A stretch of 64,000 nt of DNA from Petaurus breviceps papuanus (GCA_028583685.1 JAMXIF010000077.1:9868584-9932583); one strand, 5' to 3'; positions 42,500 to 53,917 are shown, numbered from the stretch's first letter. A program made the numbers and translations. Notes: generated by a model from the sequence alone, not told the origin.

Positions 42500-42910
42500 T
42501 TCACCCCTCCCCCCCATGACATCTTCATCATTTTCTTAAGAAATGCTCTGCCATCTAGCCGTGTGACCTTGGGCAAGTCAATTAACCCCAATTGCTCTCC
42601 AAAAAGCAAAAAAAAAAATGCTCTTCCTTTAAGTCTTCTGGATCATATGCTATCTCCTCTATAAAACCCTTCCTCCGTCACAGATAAAAAATTTCCTTCC
42701 TCTCAAGTTTTTCTAGAGGAGGAACCATTCCTTTGCCCCTATCTTGTACTATATTTAGCTGTATGTGCCATGTTCCCATTCCTTTTCAGAGGAGTACGTA
42801 GAATAGAAGATCCTTGAGGGCAGGGACCATTTCATGATTTTTGTTTCCCCAGCCTTGAGTCCTGTACTTGACAGACAGTAGGCAATTAATAATTGTTGAA
42901 TTGAATAGGA
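42500..42910 (+). repeat. L2 LINE 3' portion, split by WSINE
   Basis: CTCTATAAAACCCTTCCTCC, AGATCCTTGAGGGCAGGGAC, ACTTGACAGACAGTAGGC and ATTAATAATTGTTGAATTG. Confidence 0.75.
42548..42619 (+). repeat. WSINE/Mar-type SINE, 5'-truncated
   Basis: TAGCCGTGTGACCTTGGGCA, TTAACCCCAATTGCTCTCC, then AAAAAGC and an A-run. It is the only plus-strand copy in the window and lacks the head. Confidence 0.85.
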
Positions 42911-42954
42911 ATCTTATTTCCTTTAGTACAGTACTCACTTTACTAAAATTTAAA

Positions 42955-43385
42955 TGATTCTACTAGAATGTGAGCTTGAGGACAGGGACTATGTTATTTT
43001 AAAAATTATGCTTTCCTAATACCTGATGACACCCAATTTATTTTACTTATTTTATTTTATTATGTATTATTTATTTTATTATGTATTATTCATTTATTTT
43101 ATTTTTATCATTTTATATTATTACACCCTCTCTTGATGACACCCAATTTATTTTGTATGTATCTAGTTTGTTCTTAGTTGTTTACATGTTGTCTGTCCCA
43201 TTAGATTGTGAGCTCCTTGAGGGCAGAGACAATTTTTTACCTTTCTTTGTATTCCTAATGCTTAGCACAGTGTCTGACTCCTGGTTAAGTGCTTAAGAAA
43301 TCTTCTTTGCTTGACTGATTGATACAGTTCCTGGAACACTGTAGGTGCTTAATAAATGCTTTCTGAATTGTCAGTTCATAACATA
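42955..43385 (+). repeat. L2 3' ends with TTTA expansion
   Basis: One L2 piece lies at 42955-43020. TGATGACACCCAATTTATTT recurs at 43022 and 43134, around a TTTA/TTATT-rich block. Two L2 termini follow: GAGCTCCTTGAGGGCAGAGA and GTAGGTGCTTAATAAATGCT. Confidence 0.75.
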
Positions 43386-43439
43386 ATTACATGTTTATCT
43401 GAATTCATTTAGTTTTGTCATAACTTTATCATAGTTAGA

Positions 43440-43660
43440 GAGAGCTGGCCTAATGTCTGAAAAAGCCGAGTTCAAGGTCTATCTATAAAAAAACGTTCTG
43501 GCTCTGTGACCCTGGGCAAGTCACTTAAATCCTCAGTGCCCTAAGCAACTCTTTGAGACTCTAAATTCCAAGGAGAATGCTGTTTTGGCTGGGTAGAGGT
43601 AGTTTCCTCACCATTAAAATCTCAGGTTCAGTCCCCATGACTTATCTGAGTTAAACAGAT
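43440..43660 (+). repeat. tRNA-derived SINE of the second type
   Basis: GTGACCCTGGGCAAGTCAC is the head. The body AGAGGTAGTTTCCTCACCAT and ATCTCAGGTTCAGTCCCC resembles 12385-12700. Confidence 0.6.
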
Positions 43661-43689
43661 CCCATTGGATAGTAACCTCTTTGGGATCT

Positions 43690-43785
43690 GGGACAGTTCA
43701 TAGCATATATTTTTTTGTTTAAAAAAAATTTAAGCCAACATTAAAAAACTTTTAAAAGTTATTTTTTTAATTTAAAAAATTAAAC
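43690..43785. repeat. A/T-rich near-palindromic run
   Basis: Alternating A- and T-blocks (AAAAAAATTTAAG, TTTTTTTAATTTAAAAAATT) that can self-pair. Confidence 0.7.
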
Positions 43786-44704
43786 AGCAACCTATTCTAG
43801 ATAAGACCACTTTCTTGGCTTGTGAATTCGTAAGTCCCTTTGTGGTGTTGGGGCTACACAGAAGGGCTGCCCTTTTGAGAAAGACATGACCGGATGTCTG
43901 TCTCCTGACAGCATGTACCAGTGTGTCCCTCCAGCCAGAGGCTCCTTCCTTCGTGAGGAAGGTTAGCCTCCAGTACAAACTACAAATAGACTGTTAATAT
44001 TTCTCCAGTCCTTTTCCCTAGGTATATTTACAGTTCGGTGCTTTCCACTCTCAAGGCTAGGCTTCATGCACACAATAGAACAATTAGCTCATGGGTAGGC
44101 AGAAGAAAAAAAAAGTTTATAGATGAAAAAAAAGTCTTTTCCCCCAAGCCTTACAGGGGAAACTGCTGGCCCTCTTGAAACTTTCCTGTTAGAGCTATTA
44201 TTCTGTCAAGTGTCTTTTTATAAGCAGGAAATGTGACCTGGCAAAGACAATTTGATCTTCTCCTGCCTGGAATTGAAAAAACAGGTATGGGTCCCGAGTA
44301 GACTTAATTCACTGGTACAATTGCAAACACAAACAAATAAGTTAATTTTGTCGAGAGTGCATAACAATATTTCACTTAAGGCAAAAAGCCTCAATCATTT
44401 ATTCTCCTTTGAAGGGCTGCTTATGCATCCTTGAGTATTCCAAAGTTCAAGTGTGGCATCAAAAATCAAACATAATTACACCAAGCAGCCCTTTGAATAT
44501 GAGCATCCTGTTTTGTTTCCAGTAGGCTTGCTGGGATGACTCCTCAGAGTCCCCAACAACATCCAACTCCGAGAAGAAAACACTGAGATAGATGCGAGGC
44601 TGAGTGGCTTTTAGAGAGTTCCCTCAGCAGGAGGGCTACTGGCCCCCATAGCGACTCTAAGGGGTCTTTCCAGGTCCCCAAAGTCTCCCTGTTTTTCTTT
44701 ACTG
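43786..44704. other. Repeat-free block
   Basis: About 0.9 kb without a recognised repeat or exon. It contains short A-runs near 44103-44115 and 44125-44133. Confidence 0.35.
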
Positions 44705-45130
44705 TGTATCAGTCAGTCCACAAGCATTTATTAAAGGCTTACCATACGCACGGGACTGTGCTCAGCTCTAACAAGGATGCAAAGAAAGGACAAAACCGGG
44801 TCCCTGACCTGAAGGAGCCCCTATTCCTAATTTGGGGAGGCTATAAGCAAGCATATTCTAGAATGTATGGAAAATAATCTCAGGGATTCGGCGTTAGCAT
44901 CTGGGAGAATTCTCACATAACAGTGACAACAGAGTGGCATTTGAGCTGAGGCTTGAGGGAAGCCAGGAGGTGGAGGAAAGAAGGGAATGATCGCAGGCAT
45001 GGGGCAAAGCCACTGAAAAGCAACAGGGGCATTGCAAAAGAAAAACAAGAAGGCATTCAATGTCCCTGGATCATATGTGGAGGGGAGTAAAGCGTAAGAA
45101 GGCTGGAAAGTTAGGTGTGGTCTTTATATC
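44705..45130 (-). repeat. L2 LINE 3' portion
   Basis: CAAGCATTTATTAAAGGCTT, ACCATACGCACGGGACTGTG, TGACCTGAAGGAGCCCC and AGTGGCATTTGAGCTGAGGC. Confidence 0.82.
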
Positions 45131-48100
45131 TCCCTTCCCCCTGCTATGTTTGCTTAGCAGAAAATTCAATTCCTGGCTTTTCCAGAGGCATATCAATTGC
45201 CTACAGATGGATTAGAATCTCTGAGGAGATTCAACAGTCATACCCATTTTCCAGTGCAGAAATTATTCTTTGAAGGGCCACTCAGTTCCCAAGAAAGAAA
45301 GAAATTAGTGAGGAGTTGAGTAGACTAAAGTAACTGGACTGAGGGACAATGCCTTACTCTGAAACTCTGTCATCACCATTCTCTGGCTGGACATGTCAGC
45401 CTGTTTAAGGAGAAGGAGGGAAAAAGGCCCAATTGTATAGTGATGAATCAGAAAATTTCAGAAACATTCAAGAAACACACATGCCACTACAAATTAGCCA
45501 TTAGGACCTGTGAGGTATTCATCTTTTCTGTCACATACTGTGGGAAGTATGCCTGATTAGCATGGACCCTATTCCCTTACCTTGGAGATAAAGAACCCAC
45601 AGTCACAATTTACAGGATGAGTGTAGAGTATGGAGTGACAGTCATCCTTTTTGCCATTTTAATGCTGGGATTCAACACTACCAAATGAAAACCTGCCATC
45701 TTTTTTTTTTCCTTTCTTTTAGGTTTATCTGTCTCTTTACAAGGTTTTACCTGCTTACTTCTCAGTGTCATCAGAATCCAGAAAGCAATCAAGATATGAA
45801 AAGACCTCTCCTCCCCTCCTTTCCGTTCCTTATTTCTCCTCTCCCTCTCCTTCCTTCCTTCTCTTTCTTTTTCTTTTCTCCTTTTTCTTCCCTTCTCCTT
45901 CCCTCCCCTCTCTGTCACATGAAGACTTCCCTCTCCTCTCTCCACCCCTGGCTCAGCCTCTTTGAAGTTGAATGGGACCCTCAGAACACTCCCAGAGGCA
46001 CAAATGTGGCCCTACAGAAACAGATGTGGCCTCTCTGGCTTTTTCAGCTAGTTTCCTGGCCTGTCTCACAGGGATTTGTGATGAATGGCAGCCAGCTCTG
46101 GATTCACTTTTCATTCTTCTCAGGTTGTGGGTCTTCCCTGTCATACTGGCTCTTAGTAGCCAATTCCCTTGGAAATATCTGTTTTTCTATCATTCCTTTA
46201 AAAATAATGGTCATCTTATGGAACTCTTACAGGAAAAAGGGAGGGAGGGCGAGGGAAGAAGCCGGATCTCCTCAGCCTCCCAGTTTAATGTTAATGTTAC
46301 TCTATAAAAGACCTTGGGAGGGCCCAATACCTGGTCTGCTTGCATGCTGTCTTATTAATGAATCTGTGCTAACGTTTACCACCCCATTTCCATGGCAAAG
46401 AAAAAAAAAATCAAACACATAAAAGTGACTTTTTGGAAGCTTGCTTTGTCTCCCTTCTTTCTTTCAGAATAAACTTGTAAAAGAAACAGCAGCAAATGCC
46501 AAACACTTGAGCAAAAAGCTGGGGTAGCATTAAACAGGGACCTCCCACTGACCCAGAGGTAGGGCTGGCATTTTAAGCTCATACTGTTTTAAGCAATAGA
46601 ATAAAAAAGGCCCTGTGTTGAATTGATTATGGCACCACTGGAGGAAGGGGAAATTTGATGCAAAGGCCCTTATAGCAACTTCTCTCAAACAGTAACAGTG
46701 GGCTTTGGTGGGAGAGGCAGGGGGAGGCCACAGCAAATGGGTCGGGGACAGAAGGCCCTGCTGGACTTTACTGATCTACCTAGGATAACTTAAATCAAGC
46801 TGGTCTTTTGAAAAATGTTCCCCTCCAATTGCATGGCATTATATGATGCAATCAGGTTTGTCCTTTCTCAGCATCTTGTTTACAAGTTGAAAACCAATCG
46901 AATTATATGCATATGCATTTTTTAAACAAAACCCCAAACATATCTCTTACTCTTCTAGTATGAACAATTTCTGGGTCACCGTATCAAAGGACCAGCAGCC
47001 CCAGCCAGGTGACTGCAGCATTCTGATTTGATAGCAACTGCACACTCGTGGAAATTAATTTTAAGCTCTTGCAAAGCCGTGGAGTCATGTTACTGGTCCC
47101 AGGGCCTGGCTCAACAGCAAAGGAAGTGGATCATTTGAGGGGGAATAAAAAAGCTTTTCTGGAAATGGCATATTAGGGAGGGACAGTTTCCAAATGTAGA
47201 TAAGAGGCTTCATATGCAGATTCAAAATTGTGTTGCCATCTCCACTTCCGGCTAGGGAGCTAAGATTCTCTTTTTCCGTCCTATACAGCATTTCTTGGCA
47301 GGTGGGGGCTAATTTTGAGGAGTGATGTTTTTTCCTTATGTAATATAGGATGAGGCCCTTATGTACTTAATATGAGCACAGTAGAGGAATTCCTTATTTG
47401 GGACTGACACCTGCTCTGGCTGCTGAGTGTGGATTATTTGTTGGTTAGACTGAGAGAATGGAGTAGTGAGTGACAGGGGCAGATCACTCATTTCAAGCAA
47501 ACGCTCCAAGCGGAGGAAAGGGAGAACCTAGTGCATTGCATACAGAAGGAGCTTAATATTTGTTTGATTATGATGATAGAAAAAAAATAAGGAATTAGAT
47601 CTGTTTACCCTTTTGCCCCCTCCCCTTTCTCTTTTAATATTGCCTCCCACTGAATAGATCCCCCGCTGATTAATCTCTCAGTTTCTGACAGATAAGGTCT
47701 CAGGGAGAGGGTAGAGGCTCTCACTCTGAGGTCTGGGTATGACTGGGGTCCTTTCCATGCTCTGATTATGAGGCCTGACCAGTCAATTCTCCCATCTGGG
47801 CAGGCTTGTCAGAGGATTTTCTATAAGAGGTAAAAAGCCAGATGGCAGTCGAGCAGGCTTGTAGAGACCTTCACTGGAGGGAAAGGATAAAAATGCTAAG
47901 TGGTTAAAAAAAAAAAAAAACTGCAAGAGAGTGATATTTCTGACCCTAATGGAGCTCAGAGCAAGACAACTAGATTGTCCCATGTTAAGATCCCCAGGCA
48001 AAAGGTATGTATATTACATGGAAATTAAAAAAAAAATACCTATAATTCTATTTGCAGTAAGGTACACACTCCTTTCAAGGGGGTATTTACTTCTGAAATC

Positions 48101-48744
48101 TGTCCTGGCAAGAGGGTAAGGATAGCTATTTTTGGTTAAAGTAGCTTGTGGACAAAGCATCTAGGGCAAGTGCTATTAAGTACTCAACCAAGACAGAGAT
48201 CTTCCTGGCCCTAGGAAGTCTCCATTGGTTTTTTTCAGCAGCACTGTGGTTTATTGGGGGCTCTAAATCAGCTCAAAGTCTACACTACATACCACCGTGT
48301 CTGTTAGAAAATCATTACCAGTGCAATTAGAAGCCATGTTGTTTCACAAGCGAACTTGGAATTTTTCTCTCTATGTGTCCTGGATGGCTGTGCACTTCCT
48401 CCCCCACCTCTTCTGACTATCTGCACTTGCGATGGTCAAGAGATACAGCTGTCAGCCAACACTCAACAGATGGCAGTTGCTGGGCGAGCTTCATCCTTTT
48501 TTGGATTCTCTGCTGACATCTGAGCTCAGGCCTTCCATGAATGTGAGATTGTAACTGACTCCCTTAACCTATGTGAGACTGGAATGCCCAGTGACCATAT
48601 TCATCTTCTTCCAGAAATACTGAGAAATTGGATGAGTCTTCAGAGATGTGGTGTGCGATGAAATATTACGGCTTAACACCCAGTGAAACTTTTCACTATT
48701 GAGGATAGAAAGATGGAGTCATAGATGTATGCCTTTTTCTTAAG
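45131..48744. other. Longest repeat-free block, candidate regulatory DNA
   Basis: About 3.6 kb with no repeat I recognise. A 245-codon plus-strand frame at 45685-46422 runs through a pyrimidine tract and is low-complexity at its start. I do not call it a gene. The part at 46780-47300 looks conserved in style, with an octamer-like TATGCATATGCAT at about 46907. A T-rich tract ending in CTTTTAG at about 45700-45721 mimics a splice acceptor, but no coding exon follows. Confidence 0.35.
45785..45912 (+). repeat. Polypyrimidine tract
   Basis: About 120 bases, almost all C/T on the plus strand (CTTCC, CTCTCC and TTTTCTCC units). It could form triplex DNA. No clean repeat unit. Confidence 0.85.
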
Positions 48745-48935
48745 GATGAATAATAATAACAGAATAAAGAATATTTATATAGCAAAGCACCTTACAAATG
48801 TTCTATAGTTTTACCCTCACAACAACCTTAGGAGATAGGGATTATTAGTATTCCTGTTTGACTGATGAGGAAACAGGGAAGTGGAGTGACTTGCTCAGGG
48901 TCACACAGCTAGTAAATAAAACAACTACTGAGCAT
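48745..48935 (-). repeat. MIR3-type repeat
   Basis: AGAATATTTATATAGCAAAG, TACCCTCACAACAACCTTAG and CAGGGTCACACAGCTAGTAA. Confidence 0.8.
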
Positions 48936-49037
48936 TAGTATGAAGCCTGATAGATCTGCTTCATTTACACTTCACCTTAGTTTCAACAGCTTTGGTGAAG
49001 GGCACTGGCTGTGAGGGGATGCAGGTGATTCATTAAT

Positions 49038-49135
49038 ACTGCAATGTAAGCTCCTGGAGGGATAGTTTCTTTCCAGAGCCTAGCATGGTGCCTTGCATAT
49101 AACAGGTGCTTAATAAATGAATGAATAAATGAATT
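49038..49135 (+). repeat. L2 3' end
   Basis: TGCAATGTAAGCTCCTGGAG, GTGCCTTGCATATAACAGG and TGCTTAATAAATGAATGAAT. Confidence 0.82.
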
Positions 49136-49221
49136 CACTTAAGAATGAAATAGCTTCATATTTTGGGTAACATTTTAAAAGTAAAAAAAAATGTGGACAT
49201 CTACCCATATTATAAATATTT

Positions 49222-49400
<179 letters not shown>

Positions 49401-49544
49401 TTTAGAACCAAGAAGAAAACTGAGCTTTAAGGAGGGCCTCTGACACATACTTGGGCAGTCACTTAGTTTGAAACTATTAAGTTACAGAAGGATTGCTGAG
49501 GATGGTGTTTCCACAGTGGAAATTTCCTACACTGATGAAATAAA

Positions 49545-49625
49545 TAAATATATATGTGTATGTATGTATGGGTGTGTGTGTATATATATGTATATATATG
49601 TGGATAGATATCTATCTAGGGTAGC
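49545..49625. repeat. TATG/TA microsatellite
   Basis: Mixed TATATG, TGTGTA and TAGATATC units. Confidence 0.85.
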
Positions 49626-49629
49626 TAGA

Positions 49630-49800
49630 TATCAGGCACAGTGGGTAGAGCCTCAGTTTCCTCATTTGTAAAATAGGAATAACAAGTATTTTATAGGACT
49701 AATGTGAGCTTCAAATTACTATGTATGTATGTGTATATATTGTATTTATACATTTATATTGCATATAAAGCTCTCTATAAACAAGCTATCATTATTGTTA
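49630..49800 (+). repeat. MIR SINE with internal TATG expansion
   Basis: AGCCTCAGTTTCCTCATTTG and AAAATAGGAATAACAAGTA, then a TATGTATG-rich insert, then AAAGCTCTCTATAAACAAGC. Confidence 0.7.
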
Positions 49801-49802
49801 TC

Positions 49803-49922
49803 GCTCAATTAACAAGTATTTACTAAGCACTTACTATGTGCCCAGTACTGTGCTGGAAATGCAAAGATAAAACTCAAATAGTGCCCGCCCTCAAGGAACT
49901 TGTACCCTGTTAGTGGAGGCTG
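49803..49922 (-). repeat. L2 3' end
   Basis: AAGTATTTACTAAGCACTTA, TGTGCCCAGTACTGTGC and GCCCTCAAGGAACTTGTACC. Confidence 0.85.
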
Positions 49923-50008
49923 TATTTATATCTATATACTTATCTATATCAATGTATATGTAGGTCTATCCATATCTATATTCATACCTATATCTAGTCT
50001 ATATGTAA
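49923..50008. repeat. Degenerate TATC-type microsatellite
   Basis: Interrupted TATCTATA and CATATCTA units. Confidence 0.8.
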
Positions 50009-50334
50009 ATTTTTGGCTAGATTTCATTCTTAAGGACTATGCCTTAAATCCTAATTACTAATAGATCCCAGCCTCTTGGTCATTATTTGGACCCTAATGG
50101 CTCAGAGTGAGTATAAATAGCAACTGTTTTTGTTTCAGCCAGAAACCCTGAGGGTCTCCCCCTCTCAGATTAATTTCTTTTTTTTTCTTCTTTTAACTAG
50201 GTAAAAGAAGCCATTCTTTGCCTCATTTCTTACCTAGCCTTGATCACTGAATGGGTGTTGCCTCAGTCAAACTGAGACGGTGGGGGGGAGGGGGGGAGAC
50301 TTTAGCTTAAAAAGGGCCAAGGTCTTCTACTGCA
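50009..50334. other. Unique stretch with G-rich run
   Basis: GGTGGGGGGGAGGGGGGGAG at 50279-50298 is a strong quadruplex candidate. Otherwise unrecognised. Confidence 0.4.
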
Positions 50335-50520
50335 TCACAGACCTTCTCCATTTGTCCCAATCTATATCTTGACACCGGACCCAGATGGCTCTGGAGGAAA
50401 GAGTGAGGCTGGTGACTTTACACAGCCCTCCTCCTCACTTAAATCCAATTCACTTACAAGTCATGGAATCATCTTCCTGATGTCACAGTCCTCTTCAACA
50501 AACAAACAATCCATAACCTC
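50335..50520 (+). repeat. Marsupial interspersed repeat, name unknown
   Basis: CAGATGGCTCTGGAGGAAAG, TGAGGCTGGTGACTTTACAC, CTTAAATCCAATTCACTTAC and TCCTGATGTCACAGTCCTC, ending in AACAAACAAACAA. I recall this as a repeated marsupial sequence. The tail suggests a SINE-type 3' end. Confidence 0.55.
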
Positions 50521-50576
50521 TTTCTATCTATACACCCATTTTTCTCTCTTTCCAGTCATCATCCATCCACGTTTCT

Positions 50577-50730
50577 ATCATCTATCTATATGTTGCCCTA
50601 TCTATACTCATACCTATATCTAATCTGTGTCCATATCTATTTACCTATCTATCTATACACCGATCTTTCTCTTTCCCTCTGTTCTTCATGTATCTATGTA
50701 TCTATTATCTGTCTGTCTAATTCTCTCTTT
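50577..50730. repeat. Degenerate TATC array
   Basis: Interrupted TCTA units (ATCTATCTATATG, CCTATCTATCTATAC) ending in CTGTCTGTCTAATTC. Confidence 0.85.
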
Positions 50731-50734
50731 TTAA

Positions 50735-50955
50735 AAAGCAGATCTGTAATTTTATTGGTTTAGGATGGTTTTGGTAAGGAATACAGATCAGCATCTGCTC
50801 AAGCATTTAAAGTCTTAGAGAGCTGCTTGAGATAACTCTGAGGTTAAGACCTTGCCCAGGGTCACTCAGTCAATATATGTCAGCTGAGGACCTTAAACCT
50901 GGGTCTTTCTTATTTAGAGGCTAGATCTCTTTCCACTATGCCATGCTGTCTTTTA
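50735..50955 (-). repeat. CORE-SINE-like family A
   Basis: TCTTAGAGAGCTGCTTGAG, CCTTGCCCAGGGTCACTCAG and CTTTCCACTATGCCATGCTG. Same layout as 20835-21065. Confidence 0.65.
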
Positions 50956-51664
50956 TATACAAAATCTGTACAAAAACAAATACAAGGTAATTATATTTGG
51001 GGAGTGGGGGAGGGCAATGCTTACAACTGGGTAATAGGATTCCTTATTTAGAACATGAGTTCCTGTCTCCATGCGGTTAAACTTACACATGCCTTCAGTT
51101 GCATAAAGCCTGTACAGCTGTGATGCTTCAGTGCCCAGCTCATTGAACATTCTGCACTGTCTGTACATATATTTTTAATACTATGAGAAGATTGCATTAA
51201 ATAATGTGTCCCATTCGCTCTTGGATTTCTAATCAGACAGCAGCAAGCCTGATGCGAGAGAGAATGAATTGACCCTTAGTTACCTGTAAATAATCTTGCA
51301 GTCTTGTTTTCTTAGACCTAGATGGGAGTGTGTGGCTCTAAAATCCACACAGCTGATAACCTGGGGATAACCCTGCCCCAGAGGACTCAGTTTAATTCTG
51401 TGCAGTGTAAAGTGCTCAGTTCCCTTTCTCGTGTTAGGCAAAAGCATGTCCAGCAATTCTCCAGGATTTATATTTCTTCTTCTAAAACATGACACACTCT
51501 GACATTTTCTGTGAGTACAGTATATGTCCCCAAAGAGCCCAGTGTATGCCATATTAAATAAGTTTTCAGTTAATATATTTGCGACTTGGTCTCATTGGCC
51601 TCTCTGCATAAGGATTTTCAGTGGAAGAAAAGGAGCTGCATATTGGGGAAAAAAAACTCATCAT
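50956..51664. other. Repeat-free block, candidate regulatory DNA
   Basis: The part at 51040-51520 has no repeat. It holds words such as GATTGCATTA, CTAATCAGACAG, TTACCTGTAAATAAT and GCTGATAACC. A minus-strand frame of 90 codons at 51552-51280 has no motif I recognise. Confidence 0.35.
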
Positions 51665-52010
51665 AAGGTGTGTTGGATTGGTAGTCAGAGGGCCTACCCT
51701 TCCATCCTGGCCTTGTCACTTAATAGCAATGTGACCTTGAACAATAAGAAGTTGTTTGCAAAATGGTTTCAATGAGCCTAGAGAAGAAAAGTTTATATTT
51801 CAAAACTCTGATTACAAAAAAATGATTGTTCAATTCTCCTGTCCAAGCATCAACAGAAAATTAAAAAAAAATAATGCCAAGATAGTGATTTGTGCCTCAA
51901 CTACCCCAATTGTCCTTATTGTATTATTATTAACAGTAATAATGATGATCATCTAGCACTTAGCACAGTGCCTGACACACAGATAATAAATGTTTATTGA
52001 CTGATTAACA
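51665..52010 (+). repeat. MIR head and separate L2/MIR tail
   Basis: MIR head at about 51665-51750 (GTGTTGGATTGGTAGTCAGA; TAGCAATGTGACCTTGAAC). A tail lies at 51945-52010 (CACTTAGCACAGTGCCTGAC; AATAAATGTTTATTGACTG). Confidence 0.65.
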
Positions 52011-52214
52011 ATAATAACCATAAATAATAACATCTGGAGTTGTACTGAGGATTATGGGGAGCCAACAGAGGATGAGCTCGTATCCTAACATGTTCATTTA
52101 ATTACAAAACAATCATTTGAGTTATCTGTGCCATAATAGATTTCAGAACATTATATGTGAAAGAGTAAGGTAGGTTAGCAATTCGTTTCATGACTGTGTC
52201 TATCTGAATACCAC

Positions 52215-52380
52215 CACCTCCAGCTCAAAATTTAATAATGCTTTAAAGTTTGCAAAATATTTTACATCCATTATAGGTACTGACTTCAGCTTTCTCATCT
52301 GTAAAAAGAAGGGGTTGCATTTGATGGCCTCTTAGGACTCTGCCAGCTCTACATCTAAGAGTCCATGATCCTTTGATTAG
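52215..52380. repeat. MIR3 scrap and MIR 3' half
   Basis: AATGCTTTAAAGTTTGCAAA on the left. CTTTCTCATCTGTAAAAAGA and TTAGGACTCTGCCAGCTCTA on the right. Confidence 0.65.
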
Positions 52381-52559
52381 CTTATTTTAAATACTTGTTT
52401 ACTTAGATGCTGATATACTAAGTATGGATTTCAGTAAGACTGCATATTTGTTTAGGACGGTAACACATCTTCTCTGTCTCTCCTTTGTCCTAGGAAGCTG
52501 GTAGAACATTGTACACATAGGAGATACTTTATAAAATCTGGTTAATTAGCTGGGGGACC

Positions 52560-52705
52560 TCCTACCTTTACAGATGGAGCCAACTTTAATTTAGCACTCT
52601 CAGTGAGTTGCCCAAAGCTCACAGAAATTAAAAATGCCCACTGTCACCAGCTGGAAAAGGATGGAGGAATGATTTGAACCCAGGTCTTCTACATGCCAAA
52701 TGTCC
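52560..52705 (-). repeat. MIR3-type repeat, decayed
   Basis: CAGTGAGTTGCCCAAAGCTC, then GATTTGAACCCAGGTCTTCT. Confidence 0.6.
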
Positions 52706-52837
52706 CTCTCCTCTTTTCTCCTTTCTCATCTTCTATAGTGAACCAGAAAATTATCTTAATTTCAGGGCCTTCCTGGTTTTAATTATTTCCTATTTATCAT
52801 GTATATAGCTCATTTTGTATATATTTGTATGTGTATA

Positions 52838-52870
52838 TACATGTATATATATAGAGAGAGACACAGAGAC

Positions 52871-52915
<45 letters not shown>
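52838..52915. repeat. (TA)n(GA)n compound microsatellite
   Basis: A TATATA run, then GAGAGA with ACAGAGACAG interruptions, then about 18 clean GA units. Confidence 0.95.
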
Positions 52916-52917
<2 letters not shown>

Positions 52918-53265
52918 TTTTCACTTTGTACACATTTGTTTGCATGTTGTCTCTCCTATTAGACTATAAGCTCCCTGAGGGTGGAGACTGTCTTTTTACT
53001 CTTTTTGTATCCCCAGGAGGTAGCACAGTGTCTGCCACACAGTAGGCATTTAATAAATGTTTATTGATTGATTGGTAGAACCCTTAGGGGAGCATTACTC
53101 AGTTGCCCTTTGGGTGCCGGAGTTGGGACAGTGAGCCCACTGCGGGGTGCCACATGTAATCTCCAGGAGTACTGGCACTGTTCATTTTTTGACTCTTAGA
53201 ACCTAGTGCAGAATCTGGTACATAGCAGTACTTAATAAATCCTTACTGATTGATTAACTGAATCT
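52916..53265 (+). repeat. Two L2 3' ends
   Basis: First at 52916-53078: TTAGACTATAAGCTCCCTGA, GTAGCACAGTGTCTGCC and TTTAATAAATGTTTATTG. Second at about 53180-53265: GAACCTAGTGCAGAATCTGG and ACTTAATAAATCCTTACTG. Confidence 0.85.
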
Positions 53266-53499
53266 TTCTTCTCTATCACAAATATTGGTTCTTAAGATGC
53301 AATTACCTTAACCGGATTCTTTATTTTTACACTTATACAAATGTAATTTAAGTCCTCTTAGTTTCCTCCCCTCCAGCACCATTGCTATAAATAAAGTAAA
53401 CTGAGAATCGATGTATATGAATTCTGTATTCTCTATTGTAAGCCTCAAACAAGACAATGCATACAAAATCCTTAGGAAATTTTAAAGAACTACATAAAC

Positions 53500-53710
53500 A
53501 TTGTAGACAGTGTGATTCGGTGGAAAATCGTCTGGGTTTAAAGTCCAAGGACCTGGGTTCAAATCCTAGCTCTGCCATTTACTCCCCTGTAACTTTGAGA
53601 ACGTCATTTCCCCTCTCCAGGTCTCAAATGTCTTCTTCTATAGAGCTGGAGAGTTGGAAGAGATGACCTCTAAGGTTCCTTCTCTAGCGCCATACTCCCC
53701 GGATCTCTAC
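53500..53710 (+). repeat. MIR SINE, full length
   Basis: GACAGTGTGATTCGGTGGAA, AGGACCTGGGTTCAAATCCT, AGCTCTGCCATTTACTC and GATGACCTCTAAGGTTCCTT. Confidence 0.82.
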
Positions 53711-53917
53711 CTGTAGCTGTTAAAAGATGGTGCCATGGCTTCCTCCAATACTGTGTCTTGGTTCAGTTTCCAGCAGTCCACAATGACACAGAGCTTGTAG
53801 TACAAACACTCACATGGACATGGTCCCCAAATGATATTGCTTGTGATGCTCCATTTTGAACGGTACAACATCTAAAGCAGTTTGTGGGTATCTACCATCC
53901 ACATTTCCCCCTGAGAT

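Noticed and set aside
45700-45721. Splice acceptor
   Set aside because: A T-rich tract ending in TTTTAG is expected by chance beside a pyrimidine tract. No coding exon or branch context supports it.
45685-46422. 245-codon plus-strand open frame
   Set aside because: It begins in a pyrimidine tract that gives low-complexity F/L/S/P residues and shows no motif or exon borders. Length alone is weak evidence here.
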